From Blastomyces gilchristii SLH14081 (lineage: Eukaryota > Ascomycota > Eurotiomycetes > Onygenales > Ajellomycetaceae), in assembly GCF_000003855.2 (NCBI RefSeq), contig NW_003101675.1, positions 1,852,199-1,916,198 of the forward strand: a stretch of DNA of 64,000 nt. The letters run 5' to 3'. Shown here piece by piece: positions 36,934 through 48,400 of this stretch (positions within the stretch are counted from its first letter, which is position 1; the number at the start of each line of letters is the position of its first letter). The position numbers were made by a program, and so were the translations under genes. The notes under the pieces were generated by a model, which saw only the letters and a list, made by a program, of their open reading frames with translations, was not told where the DNA came from and made no database searches.

Positions 36934-36980
36934 CTTCGTCTACATATATCTAGACTTACCACCTATCAATGCTATGGTAT

Positions 36981-37205
36981 ATACGGAGGTGTGGAACAGA
37001 AAGTCTTGCACACGTTAGAAATTGAAATTGCAGTACTGGATTTAAAGAATAGGCACTCAATAATAAATAAATAATAGTGCCCCAGTCAGCTGAGCAATAG
37101 GCACAACAGACGTCAGCAGAGCCCGGGAGGATGGTATTCTCTTTACCACTTAAATTACTAGTGTTTGTAAGGACGTACAAGTACAAATGTTCCACACCTC
37201 CGTAT
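36981..37205. mobile_element. candidate short MITE with 18 bp inverted repeats
   Basis: ATACGGAGGTGTGGAACA at 36981-36998 is the exact reverse complement of 37188-37205. The 189 bp between show no coding capacity. No clear target-site duplication is visible, so a mobile origin is likely but unproven; a stem-forming transcript is an alternative. Confidence 0.5.
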
Positions 37206-39198
37206 TAGTTAGAAGATAAAACTAGCTGCTAGCCTAACGAAATCTACTCCGTAACTTACTCACTCCGTTTGAGATCAAGACATTGTGTTCCCTAAATAAT
37301 AATAGCGGGCAAGAAGAGCAAGCGGATCGGATCCCGGCCTTCTCCAAAGAGCATACGCCAGAACTTGCAACATTGAAAGAAAGGCTCGACAATGGCCTTT
37401 TTGGCAGAGTAACCATATACGGGAACCTGTAGGAACCTTCAGGTGCCGTTTTCGCTCGTGTTTATTAATAATAAGCCCTCATTGTCTATTCGCGGGTTAC
37501 TAACTAAACTTTGGAATTAGAACTTAAGTAGAAATCACATGCCGCCGGTGAAATGCTAATGTTTGGACAGCTGACAACCCTCTCCCTCTCTCATACACAC
37601 ATACAATATCACAAAATTGAATAGGGCTTGATGCGGAGTTTGGAGAGCAGGCAATGAGAAATAAACGGCAGTGGGGAACGTCCATACCTAGGTTATGTAC
37701 ATGTACATTACATCTACTCCGTACAGCGTATGGATGGGAGGAGTAAGGAGCCGGGGTAACGGAGCTATTTCCACGCTAGAAGCACACTACAAGGACAGCG
37801 TTTTCGTTATCGATAAGAAGGGGAGGGGAAGACAAAAAAATAACTAGCTAACTGCCTAGGTAAGTTAGCTAACCTAACAGGAACACTGCGGGGGTGGATA
37901 ACTTATCATACAGAATCAGGGTAGGTAGGGCATGGCGAGTTGGAGATGTAAGTACAGCTCAGCAGAAGAGGATTTTCGATATGAGGATCCCGGGTAATTA
38001 AGTATAGCTGGAGGTGATTAAATAGCTTCTTTTAAGAGTCTTTATTATGATGGGAGGAATACAGATAATACGCCCTATAATAATTACAGTAGTAGAGCGA
38101 ATAAATCACTGTCAGCCGCCACATTAGATGCAGCTGTCGTCGTGGTGGTGGTGGCATAGGAATGTTACTTGTAACTCTCCACTCCTTAATACGTCTTCTA
38201 TTCTGCTCTTGTTCCTTTTTCTCTCTCCCCCGCCACAACTAACTAGAGGTTACCACCATCACCACCAAATTGTTTCTTCCAAAGCTGAAGCTTGTCTTGC
38301 TCTTCTGGCTAAGACACAACAGTCCCACTGCTCTGACAAATCCTGGAGTTCGAGCAAACTTTCCTACATTGGAGGGATCACTCACCCCGAGCCTAGTGAC
38401 CTGCTGGTATGACACGATCTGGCTCTTGTGAAGTCGATATGACGTGCCTGTGGTCATGATTTCTGGTCCACCTCGGCTCACCTCACCTGCCACCGCACTA
38501 CCCTACCCTACCACTACTATTACCACCACCACTGCCACCAGCACCACCAGTAAGTAGTCATTAGTTTTTGACCCTTTTTTATTTATTTGTTATTTATCTT
38601 CAATAATAATAATAATAGCTCACCATCCAGCTGCTTGGACCTTGGTTTGCTCCGATCCCGTGGCTAGCGTTGGGAATTCAAGCCCGGTGAGTGGTTTGTG
38701 TCTCCCACCCTATAACGGCGATAGGGTTAACTACTCGCTCCCGTTGTTGCCGGACGCTGACCTCATCGCTCTCCCGCGCTCTACCACAACCCCTCCGCAG
38801 AATTATTCCTCCTCCTCTCAACAAACTCTACCTGCCATCCGGGTCTGCAGACCGCTTGGACATTCAGCTCTCTGTCTGCTTAGACGGTGGACTGTCCCTA
38901 CCTTCGTCATCCGCTTACTGAGAGTCATCGTCATCCTCGCTTATCATACTTCACTTGGTGACAGCAGTTGACCTGTTGCAGCCATCTACGCCTTGCCCTC
39001 TATTGCCCTATGATCGCGCTGGATTCGATCCCCAAATCACCCCTCCCGGTTGTCTCTTACCTACCTCTTACTTAGTCCCTTTATCATTCCTACCGCCAAT
39101 CCATTTCGTTCCCGATATTCAAGTGTGATCGGCTGTGCACCAAGCTCTCTCTTTCAAGCTTGTTCCCTTTAAGTACCAAGTCACAACACAACCCAACA

Positions 39199-41601
39199 AT
39201 GACTTCGATACTGCCTGATGAGATGATGGAGTCGCCTGGCCCGACCACACCAATGAGCGTGGAATCCGCGGACAACCACCCGGGTATGCCCCCGAAGAGA
39301 AAAAGTGAGAAGCTTCTGCATGGACTACAGCGTATCGCATCAAGCCCTTCCCTGTTGAAAACTGGCAGGCAGCGCTCTTCGTCTCTTGGTAGCCGGCGGC
39401 ACGGGAAAGCTTCAATGTCCTGTGTCTCTCTTAACTCAACATCCTATACGCAATGTTTTACAAGCCCAGCCTCACCACAGATGTATGGGTCTCTCGCGGC
39501 TAGGAACAATACCGTCCCCCACAGCCAGGGCGTTCATGATGAGAACAGCATCCCAATAAGGGTTGTAACGTCTGATGCTGCTGCTGCTGCTGTCAATACC
39601 ACTTCCCATAGCTCCATACCGCTCCCTGCAGATATGCGGCCAACGTCCAGAGGCAGTCTTCTACCGAGTTCAATGGAACTTGACGAAAACCTTTGTGAAA
39701 TGCCGGAAATGGTTACAGTTATGGTGAAATCACCGAAGCCTCGGTTTGAATTCTGGGCGGATATGCCGGAGGAAATTAAAATGGCCATTCTGCAGTATCT
39801 ACCCGCTAAAGATCTCTTTAGATGCTCCCGCGTGTCCAAAGCGTGGAACAAAATGTGCTTCGATGGACAGCTGTGGGCTAGGCTGGATACATCCACCTAC
39901 TACACCGATATACCCAGTGAAGCCTTGGTAAAAGTGATTACCGGTGCAGGCCCGTTTTTGAGGGACTTGAACCTACGTGGCTGTACCCAGCTGGAAAACG
40001 CATGGTTGTCACATGGAGAGCTCATATCCAATACTTGCCACAATCTCGTCAACCTGTGCATAAGGGATTCCAGGATTAACCGAACAACCCTCCATTTATT
40101 AATACGGAAGAACCCCAAGCTGGTCCATGTTGATGTATCTGGACTGTCCATAGTTAACAATGCCTCCATGAAAACAATCTCTCAGAACTGTCCCCAACTG
40201 GAATTCCTCGACATCTCCTGGTGTAAGGGCGTCGACGCCAGAGGGTTGAGACGGATTGTCGCCTCTTGTCCTCACTTGAGAGATTTGCGGGTGAATGAGC
40301 TGTCCGGCTTTGATAATCGTCAACTCCTGGTGCAGCTGTTCGAGACAAATAGCCTGGAACGGCTGATACTCTCCCACTGCTCCTCCTTATCGGATGCAAG
40401 CTTGAAAATTCTCATGGAGGGGGTCGATCCAGAGATCGACCTTTTGACCGGCCGTGCTGTCGTTCCTCCACGGAAATTGAAGCATTTGGATTTATCCCGC
40501 TGCCGCTCTTTGACTGATGTGGGGATCAAAAGCCTTGCCCATAACCTTCCAGACTTGGAAGGGCTGCAGCTGTCACAGTGTCCAAATATAGGGGATAATG
40601 CCCTCCTAGAAGTCATCCGAACCACTCCCCGCCTTACACACCTGGATCTCGAGGAATTAGACAAGTTAACCAACACGTTCTTACTTGAGCTCTCAAAGGC
40701 GCGGTGCGCGGGAACCCTCCAACATTTGAATCTTAGCTACTGCGAAAGAGTCGGCGACACAGGGATGCTACAACTTTTGAAATCCTGTCCTCGTATCCGG
40801 TCCCTCGACCTCGACAACACAAGAGCCTCCGATCTTACCTTAATTGAGCTCTGCAAACAGGCCCGCACGCGCGGATCGAGCAATAGCTTCCCCCGTCTTG
40901 GCTTCAGAGTAGCCGTCTTTGACTGTGGAAACGTCACCTGGGTAGGCATTAGAGAAGTGCTGTCCTGCAACACGTTCGTGGCACGCCCGTTTCCCATCGC
41001 CACCGCCGCCGGAGCCATACCTCCCAAAACCCCTACCGAATCAAACCAATCTCTATCATCATCATCATCATCCTCCTCCTCCTCCTCCTCCTCTACCTCC
41101 GGTTCCACCGATTCCACAACCTCCACCACAACCCTCACAGACCCCCATCCCACGTCCTCAATCATCCCAATCACCACAATAACAACCACCACCCCCATAA
41201 CCCCAAACCCTGAAACCCCCTCCAACCCTTCCTCCGACACCATCCCCACGACCCCTCCCCCGCCACCCAGCGCCACAATCCTCTACCCAAAAGAAATCAT
41301 CGACCTCAAATGCTTCTACGGCTGGCAGATGATGGTCAACGAACACACCAAGCGCGTGCTGCGCGGCAACCTCGCGGCCGCCATGCGGCTCGAGCGCAAA
41401 TGGGCGGATTATATGATGGCGAACGAGGAGGCTGGATCGGGCGGGGCTGGGGCGCGCCGCAGGCGGCGGAGGGCAAGGGAAGTGGAGCGCATGTATAATG
41501 AGGATGATGAAGGGGATGAGAGTGCGTATGGGCCTGCGGGACTGGCGCCATTGGGGGGACGGAGGAGGAGGGCGCGGAGTGGAGGGTGTGTGGTAATGTA
41601 A
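39199..41601 (+). CDS. F-box and leucine-rich-repeat protein with C-terminal CaaX box
   Basis: Single exon, 800 residues, from the ATG in ACCCAACAATGACT; the frame is open further upstream but without another ATG. The F-box is at about residues 183-230 (FWADMPEEIKMAILQYLP ... RVSKAWNKMC). About a dozen cysteine-containing LRRs of the AMN1/GRR1 type follow at about 255-600 (for example LKHLDLSRCRSLTDVGIKSL). Next comes a Ser/Thr/Pro-rich low-complexity region (about 620-720), then a conserved helix (EIIDLKCFYGWQMMVNEHTK) and a basic Arg-rich tail. The protein ends in Cys-Val-Val-Met, a CaaX motif with Met last, which predicts farnesylation and a membrane address. The family role is substrate recognition for an SCF ubiquitin ligase through Skp1 binding; the substrate is unknown. 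The CTC/ATC trinucleotide runs encoding poly-Ser (about 41055-41095) may vary in length. Confidence 0.9.
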   Translation: MTSILPDEMMESPGPTTPMSVESADNHPGMPPKRKSEKLLHGLQRIASSPSLLKTGRQRSSSLGSRRHGKASMSCVSLNSTSYTQCFTSPASPQMYGSLAARNNTVPHSQGVHDENSIPIRVVTSDAAAAAVNTTSHSSIPLPADMRPTSRGSLLPSSMELDENLCEMPEMVTVMVKSPKPRFEFWADMPEEIKMAILQYLPAKDLFRCSRVSKAWNKMCFDGQLWARLDTSTYYTDIPSEALVKVITGAGPFLRDLNLRGCTQLENAWLSHGELISNTCHNLVNLCIRDSRINRTTLHLLIRKNPKLVHVDVSGLSIVNNASMKTISQNCPQLEFLDISWCKGVDARGLRRIVASCPHLRDLRVNELSGFDNRQLLVQLFETNSLERLILSHCSSLSDASLKILMEGVDPEIDLLTGRAVVPPRKLKHLDLSRCRSLTDVGIKSLAHNLPDLEGLQLSQCPNIGDNALLEVIRTTPRLTHLDLEELDKLTNTFLLELSKARCAGTLQHLNLSYCERVGDTGMLQLLKSCPRIRSLDLDNTRASDLTLIELCKQARTRGSSNSFPRLGFRVAVFDCGNVTWVGIREVLSCNTFVARPFPIATAAGAIPPKTPTESNQSLSSSSSSSSSSSSSTSGSTDSTTSTTTLTDPHPTSSIIPITTITTTTPITPNPETPSNPSSDTIPTTPPPPPSATILYPKEIIDLKCFYGWQMMVNEHTKRVLRGNLAAAMRLERKWADYMMANEEAGSGGAGARRRRRRAREVERMYNEDDEGDESAYGPAGLAPLGGRRRRARSGGCVVM

Positions 41602-42094
41602 AAAGTGAGGGGGGAAGGGGGAGATAGGTTAGTGAACTCCACCATTTTTTGAGACGGATATATGGTGTTACGCACGTTCCTTATGTGTGTGTTTCTTTGA
41701 CAACTGCATATCTTTTTCCGGTTTACCTTTTTTGATAATAAATGCTACTTAACAGGCTGGTTTACCCCTCACCATGATCCTCTTTGTATCTTGAACATAT
41801 ATTTCCTTTTTATTCCACTCTGCCATTTCCCTTGTCCCCGCTCCCTCAGTTTCTGTTCCCCATCTAACACTGACTCCTTATGTACTCGTACATTTTTCCT
41901 CTTATTGTCTCTTTTCCCCCTTATTGTCCTAACTACTGTTGGTTATATATTGCATCCATTACATGCGTTGGGAGTTTGCAAAATTATCGATCTAACCTTG
42001 TCTCACCTGCCTCCTCGCCGCTAGGCTCCCGATGTATGTATGTACCTCGTGGAGAAGGCACCAGCTGGCCTACCTCATTTTTCCAGAAAGCGAT

Positions 42095-42150
42095 GATGTA
42101 TGATGTATGATGTATGATGGGATGGGATGGGATGGGATGGGATGGGATGG
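42095..42150 (+). repeat. compound repeat (GATGTAT)3 then (GATGG)7
   Basis: Three GATGTAT units run directly into seven perfect GATGG units at 42116-42150. Confidence 0.95.
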
Positions 42151-42227
42151 GAGAAGGGTCATTTTTGCATATTACATCCCTGCCATACCCACCTTATCCC
42201 TTGATGGATGGGGACGAGTACGTACGC

Positions 42228-42248
42228 TATATATATATATATATATAT
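42228..42248 (+). repeat. (TA)n microsatellite
   Basis: About ten alternating TA dinucleotides. Confidence 0.9.
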
Positions 42249-42560
42249 GAAAGCGGAGCAAAGCGTCCGGGAGTAAGGGATAGCTAAACCCGACGGGTCA
42301 TCTGGATGGAAGGGGGATATGTTCTGCGGATCAGTTAATGCGTGGGGGGTAAGTTATTTGCTATTTATGTATGGGTTGGAATGGGGCGGGGTTACACGGT
42401 AGTTATACGGGGCCAGGCCTAGCGGTGTTGTTCGTTTGTTAACTATTTACCTGTGGGTGGTGGGGTGGGTTGTATTGGGCGATTTTGAGAGTTAATGGTG
42501 TAATGTTATTGTCTGGGTGGCTTTCTCCAGTTCCAGAGTCGGTGTTGGTTGGTGTCTGTT

Positions 42561-42562
<2 letters not shown>

Positions 42563-42593
<31 letters not shown>
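42563..42593 (+). repeat. T31 homopolymer
   Basis: Thirty-one consecutive T. Confidence 0.95.
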
Positions 42594-42594
<1 letters not shown>

Positions 42595-43102
42595 TTTGTT
42601 TGAAAGATCTATTCTTCAATTTCCATTTCCTTTCTGATATTGTGTATGTCCCCCCCATCTTGTTAGTCTTTGTTTTAAACTGGTAAGTTAGCTTTCTCTC
42701 TTCTTTGAAACGAAAGCTTTTTTCTTTCCTATTTCTTCGTTTTCTTTCCTATTTCTCCGTCTCTTGGTCTTATAACGTACGTTACATACCTACGTACTTG
42801 ATCCAACCACTCTCCTGACCCCTTGTACGGAAAGTACCATTACACTAATCTAGCTATGGGACACACTACCTTAAGAAATATGGGGTATATGATATGTGCT
42901 GTATGATCCACGAACGGAGGAATTGATTAGGTCCTCTATAAAACTAAAAGCGGGATACACCTCAGTGGTCGTGGAGGTACCTATATAGAATGATTCCGCC
43001 ATGGGAAGTTTGATTTTCATACGCTGAATATAGATAATGGATCAAGGCAACGGCTTAAAATTGAGATGAGGGAGCGTTTGACATGGCGCAGGAGAACCGT
43101 TT

Positions 43103-43107
<5 letters not shown>

Positions 43108-43140
<33 letters not shown>
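43108..43140 (+). repeat. T33 homopolymer just 3' of EFG1
   Basis: Thirty-three consecutive T on the plus strand, which is A33 in the sense of EFG1, beginning 33 bp past its stop codon. Confidence 0.95.
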
Positions 43141-43142
<2 letters not shown>

Positions 43143-43173
43143 GTCCTGCGTATAGTTCTTTATGAATAACATG

Positions 43174-44450
43174 CTATTCCTCGAAGAATCCGCCGTCGCT
43201 GTCATCGTCATCATCATCATGATTAACATCATCATTATTATTCTTCCGGCCATTCATATCCACATCCTCCATTCTCGATCCTGAACTTCCCAACTTCCCC
43301 TTCTTCACATCACCCCGCTTCTCGTTCTCGATCTCCTTTTCCCTCTTCTTCTTCCCATGCTTCTTGCCACCCGCCTCCACAGCCAGCGACAATCCATCAA
43401 CGCTCTCATCCCCATCCTTCCGTCCCGACAGCACTGCTAACGGCCCGCTATTCGCCGTCGTCTTCTTCTGCCCAGAAATGCCAATCCCAAGCTTCCCATC
43501 CCGCAGAAGCTCGAGCGTGCCGTCCTTCATACTCTGCTCGACCGCGTGCCACAGCGGCGGCTTCTCGCCCGAACAGTTGCGGATGATATCTGAGTCCTCC
43601 GGCTCTGGCTCCAGTTCGGGAGCCTGTTTATCGCGCCGCTGGTTCGGGTACAAGGATATGTATTTCTCGGTCAGGGGAGAGTATATAGCATAGTTGAGGT
43701 CGACTTGGGTGAGGTATATCTGTTCCTCGAGGGAATCTAGTTCCTCTTTATTTGGAGTTGGGTCTGATTCTGTGAGTGCCTTTTTCCGTCTGAGGAGTTT
43801 GTTCAGTCGTCGGGTTGCTGCTTTTCGTTCTGAGAGTTAGAAGGACGGAGCGCGTTGTTAGCATCCGTAAAGTAAAGTATACGTATAAGCTTTGTGTGTG
43901 TGCGTGTGTGTGCGTGTGTTAAAAAACCTCGGTCGTTCTACATACCCAAAAACCTCACAAAATGATATCTCTTAATCATTGCCGCCCGATTCTTTCGAGA
44001 TTCAACAATTTCCAAATCCCTTTCATACCCCACCAGCGCCCTCTCCTTCTCTATCTTGACGTCGGCCGGAAGATGATCGGCACGCTGTAAGAGGCGCTTA
44101 ATGTCGCGAATTTTGTTCTTAAGTTCGCCTGCGGAGGGGAGGTCTACATCACGGGAACGAAATGGTTTCACTGCGGCGCGTCCCGCAGTATAGGCGCGAT
44201 CATCTCGCTGCGACTGTGCTTTGGTGTATGGGTTTGGATCATGTATTCGGGGATTGCTGGGTTGCTTGCGAGTTTTACTATCAAACTCGCTTCGATCGCG
44301 GTATTTTCGGCGGTCGTCCTGCTCGTCTCGAGCTCTTGGAGAAGCCTCTCGCGCATCAAGATTGTTCCCCCTATGTCTCTTTGAGGTCTCGAAGGAAATT
44401 GAGTCGTCTTCTATATCCTTTCGTTTTCCTTGCTTCGTGAATGAAGCCAT
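43174..44450 (-). CDS. EFG1: rRNA-processing protein EFG1
   Basis: Two exons on the minus strand, 44450-43946 and 43829-43174, giving 386 residues. The 116-nt intron carries a GT-rich microsatellite. The core at about residues 105-200 matches the EFG1 family: SAGELKNKIRDIKRLLQRADHLP, IEKERALVGYERDLE, then KRYHFVRFLERKAATRRLNK, joined exactly by the splice. The family protein acts in the nucleolus in early 18S rRNA maturation. The N-terminus is basic and charged, as for nucleolar proteins. The C-terminal tail (last 90 residues) is Lys-rich then strongly acidic (HDDDDDDSDGG). I chose ATG 44450 (MASFTKQGKRK) over one 57 nt upstream because it fits the family start. The next element downstream on the plus strand is the transposon island, 264 bp from this start codon, so the island abuts the EFG1 promoter. 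Confidence 0.92.
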
Positions 44451-44714
44451 GATGGTACTGGAAACACTTGAGTTTACCCGATGTATGGGTGCGGATGGGA
44501 GAGTCAAAGAGGGGAAATTGACCTAATCCATGCGTTTGTAAATGGGTCTTATAATTTATCGCCGCCGTAATGAAGAATAAGTTCTAGTCAAGAAGTGAAC
44601 AGAGTCAATAACTTCTTCACCTTCAACAATCAACCACTCTTTCTTTAACAATTTTCTCCAAATTACCTTGAAGCTAACGCCAGCTTAGTCATCATGCGTC
44701 ATCAACGGACCATT
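44451..44714. promoter_or_regulatory. EFG1 promoter remnant bounded by the transposon island
   Basis: 264 bp of unique sequence between the EFG1 start codon and the target-site duplication of the TIR element. Any upstream regulatory sequence beyond this was displaced by at least 14.7 kb. Confidence 0.45.
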
Positions 44715-44724
44715 ATCGGGCCGG
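44715..44724 (+). repeat. target-site duplication, left (TIR element copy 2)
   Basis: ATCGGGCCGG, identical to 59443-59452. Confidence 0.85.
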
Positions 44725-44910
44725 TGTATACAGAAAACTTGACCTCGCTAAGTGCGCCACTTGACCTTGTTACATAATCATGACCCTGACCTCACACAAT
44801 ACAGTAATAATCAGTTGGTAATTGAGTTTCAATCTTCAATCCACTCATTCATTCATTCATTCACTCAGCTCATCAATCAATCAAAGCATGTATAGCTGAT
44901 TCATAATCAG

Positions 44911-45446
44911 TGTCACGCTCCCGGCCGCGCCAAGGCCCCGCTGCGGTTCCACACGGCCCATCGCTTCCATGCGGATGATTCCATCCCGTCCGAACCGGTT
45001 TCCAACCACCCTATGACATCATTCGGATATATCATAGGAAGATCCGATTGATGGATAAGAGAACCCCACTTCTATATGAGGTCAGCAGATTACTCTTCCT
45101 TGGCAATGAGATGCTGCTGAGATATCACTTCAGCTATTCTCACTTATGAAATGAGAGAAGAGTATTCACTCATTATCTATATAAAATAGCTAGATACTGA
45201 CTTCTTATTAAAGAAGTCAGTGATTCATTTCTTTTCTTCTACTGAAATATATATAGAAGTTACTGTGTATCTCATACAATCTTCTTAGTATACTAAGTAT
45301 TATATCTGTGATATTCTCATAATAACTCTGTAGTCTACAAGCTCACTATTCAAGTAAGATAGTTAAGCTTATTTATATAGTTTTTTAAATAACTACTTCT
45401 ATATAATACTGCTGACTAGTCACTGCTTCAGTTCTATTATATTACA
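44911..45446 (+). repeat. left LTR of element 1
   Basis: 536 bp from TGTCACGCTC to TATTACA. The first 150 bp or so are GC-rich and apparently unmutated; the rest is AT-rich like the interior. Confidence 0.9.
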
Positions 45447-48400
45447 ATTCAAATCACTTTATCTGATTATATATTTGAATCAGTCAAGCTCTAATAGATT
45501 AATATAATCTTATATACTTATACTGAGACTAACTCAATCTTACTCTCTGAGAGAAATACTATATTATTTTCTAGAGTATATATATCTCTACTCTGACAGA
45601 AATCTGAGATTTCTAAATCTACTGTATATTTTAATATAAGCTCTTTAACTGCTCTATTACTGTCACAGCTTCTACACATCTACATCTATTATAAAGATAG
45701 AGAGATTAAGATTGAAGATTTTCTGAAATATAAGAGAAATATCTTATCTGAATTTCACAGCTTTATCTATACTCTTGAACAGAAATTCTGCCTTAATCTG
45801 AGTTAGTATAATACTTATAAAATATGAGTAATCTACACTGTCAACCTTCTTAAAGATATCTCTGTGACTACTTGAGTTATTAAGAAGAGAGAGCTTGAGT
45901 GTATTAATACTATTATAACTTAAGAAGAATTCAAGAACTTTTTACTGAATTAAATTAAAAATTATTGTAATTATAGCTTCACAGTGATGCAACAGTTTAA
46001 TACATTATATTAATAAGATAATAAGAATTCTTTCAATTTCAATATAAGATTTAAAGAATATTAAGAGAAATTGACTAATGATTTGAATCAATTAAAAACA
46101 CAGCTTTATCTTATAAAGCTGACTTATAAGATATGAATAATAATATTATAGTATTAGAGTTTATTAATCAATTGCACTGAGCTTGTTAATCTAACTTCTC
46201 AGATCTATTTAAATAATCAATTCTCTGAGAAAAAGATTAATAAGATCTCTTCTAAGTAACTTATAATAAGATTTAAACAGCACTATGACAGCTTTAATAC
46301 AGAGAAAGTAAAGAAGAATTCTAAGTATTCTAATTCTTCACTCACTGTGAAGAAATATTAAAAAAGATTTAATAAAGATCTCTGTTTTAACTACAGAGCT
46401 GATAATTATTATATCAGTAATTGTAAGAAGCTGAAGAAGAGAAGAAACTGAGAAGATATTTTTTTAAAATTAACTTCTCTTCTGATAAATGTATCTGCAG
46501 AAAATAAAGAAGAGAAAGAAATAAAGAATTAATAATTCTTATATCTCTGAGTTTATATTATAATTATAATATATACTCTGAATGAGAAGATATCAGTGAG
46601 ATATCTACTTAACTTTAAAGTGAATATTAACTTCATATTCTATTTCTTTTCTTTGATAAAGAATTGAAAGAAGATAGATCTGTCAAATTATATGAAATTT
46701 ACTGATGAAATAAAATATCACTGTTTTAATATAATTCAAGTGTAGTATATAATCACAGACTTAGAAGAAATCTTTAAGAAGAGCAGTCTACTTCTTCATA
46801 TAGTTAATATTATAGATAAGAATATTATTCTAAATCTTTTATAATTGAGAGAAAATAATTCATTTATTAACTAAGTTACTTAGATATAATGATACTGTTT
46901 CACTGATAAAGAGATAGTGATAGAGAAATCTGAAGAGTTTCATTAAAAGAATCTTGAGAAAAAGATTAAGTTAATATACTATATAGCAGATAACTGAGAC
47001 TTGAAAATAGATGAAGAAGTTATTACTCTCACTGTAAGATTAGCAGCAGTATCTGTTATTAAAGATAGATATATATAACATCTCTTTACAGATTTTAAGA
47101 ATGTCTTTTTAGAAAGAAAAGCAGTGAAGTTTCCTGATATCAAGATATAATATAAGATTTGTTTTGAAGACAGTGTAATGACACTGTACAGGTCTCTTTA
47201 CAACTTGTCTGTAAAGAAATTGAATATTCTGTGTAAATATCTTGAAGAAGTGTAATCAAAGAACTGAATATATTCATCAAAGAGTCTGATAGAGACATCT
47301 ATACTCTTTATACTCAAGAAGAATGATAGACTACATTTATATATAGACTACAGAGATCTTAATAAGATGATGATTAAGAATTACTATTTATTACTATTAA
47401 TTAATGAGATGATCAATTAATTATCTGAAGTAAAGATATTCTCAAAGATTGATATACAGAATATCTATCATAGAATCAGAGTTAATAAAGACAATGTTTA
47501 AAAAATAACTTTTTATATTAAGTACAGTAATTTTAAATATCTTGTTTTATCTTTTAATCTTTGTAATACTTCAGCTATCTTTCAGATCTATATAAATAAG
47601 ACACTGCAGAGCCTTGTTAATATCTTCTATATAGTATACTTAAACAACATTCTAATCTTCTCAAAAACAGAGAAAGAATATGATACTCATGTTTAAGAAG
47701 TGTTGAGTTGCTTGAGACAGTATCAACTCTATATAAACACTGAAAAATGCTCATTCTATATACAGAAGATTGATTTCTTAAATTATATTATTAAGATGAA
47801 TGACATTTCAATGAACAGAAGCTGAGTCTCTGTTATTAAGAACTAATCAGTGCTGTAGACATACTATGAGATACAGATATTTCTAAAATTTATAAATTTC
47901 TATAGATAATTCATCTATATATATTCATAGATTACTGTCTCTCTTACAGACCTGTTAAAGAGAAGTGTGAAAGATAGAAAAATAAAACTATTTACTCTCA
48001 CTTAAGACACTGTACAGATGTTTGTGAAATTGAAACAAGCTTTTATAGATATTATGATACTGAATTACTTTAATCTCAACTTACTCAGTCAGTGTGAGAC
48101 TAATGTATCTGAGAATGAGATCTATGAAATCTTTTCATAGTTAACATCAGAGACTTTTCAACATTGAAAGAATTAGAGAATAATTATCTCTGAGAAAATA
48201 GATAATGAATTATCTATGAGAGAAGACTTTTTCACAGAGTCTATAAGACACTATGAATAAAGATCAGTGATTTTCTTCTTCAAGAAGTTATTACTCATAC
48301 AGAGAAGATATAATATTTATAATCAGAAAATATTAGTAATTGTTAAATTCTTTAAGATCTGATAATATTATCTTCAGAGTAGTAAGTACTCAGTATAAGT

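Larger units (their letters stand above)
35905..39198. other. 3.3 kb intergenic region rich in simple repeats
   Basis: No gene recognised. It contains A/G-rich and T-rich tracts (36230-36660), a CA-rich microsatellite, a candidate 225 bp inverted-repeat element, several TACTCCGTA words, and CT/CACCA-rich sequence before 39199 that is probably the long leader of the F-box gene, possibly with a leader intron. Confidence 0.5.
41602..43173. other. convergent intergenic region with microsatellites
   Basis: Between the 3' ends of the F-box gene and EFG1. It holds several simple repeats listed separately and no recognisable gene. Confidence 0.5.

Noticed and set aside
38128..38971. Several open frames upstream of the F-box gene
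   Set aside because: Simple CCACCA-rich and CT-rich sequence; fits a long leader better than a coding gene.
42116..42150. Telomere-like repeat
   Set aside because: The unit is GATGG, not TTAGGG; an interstitial minisatellite.
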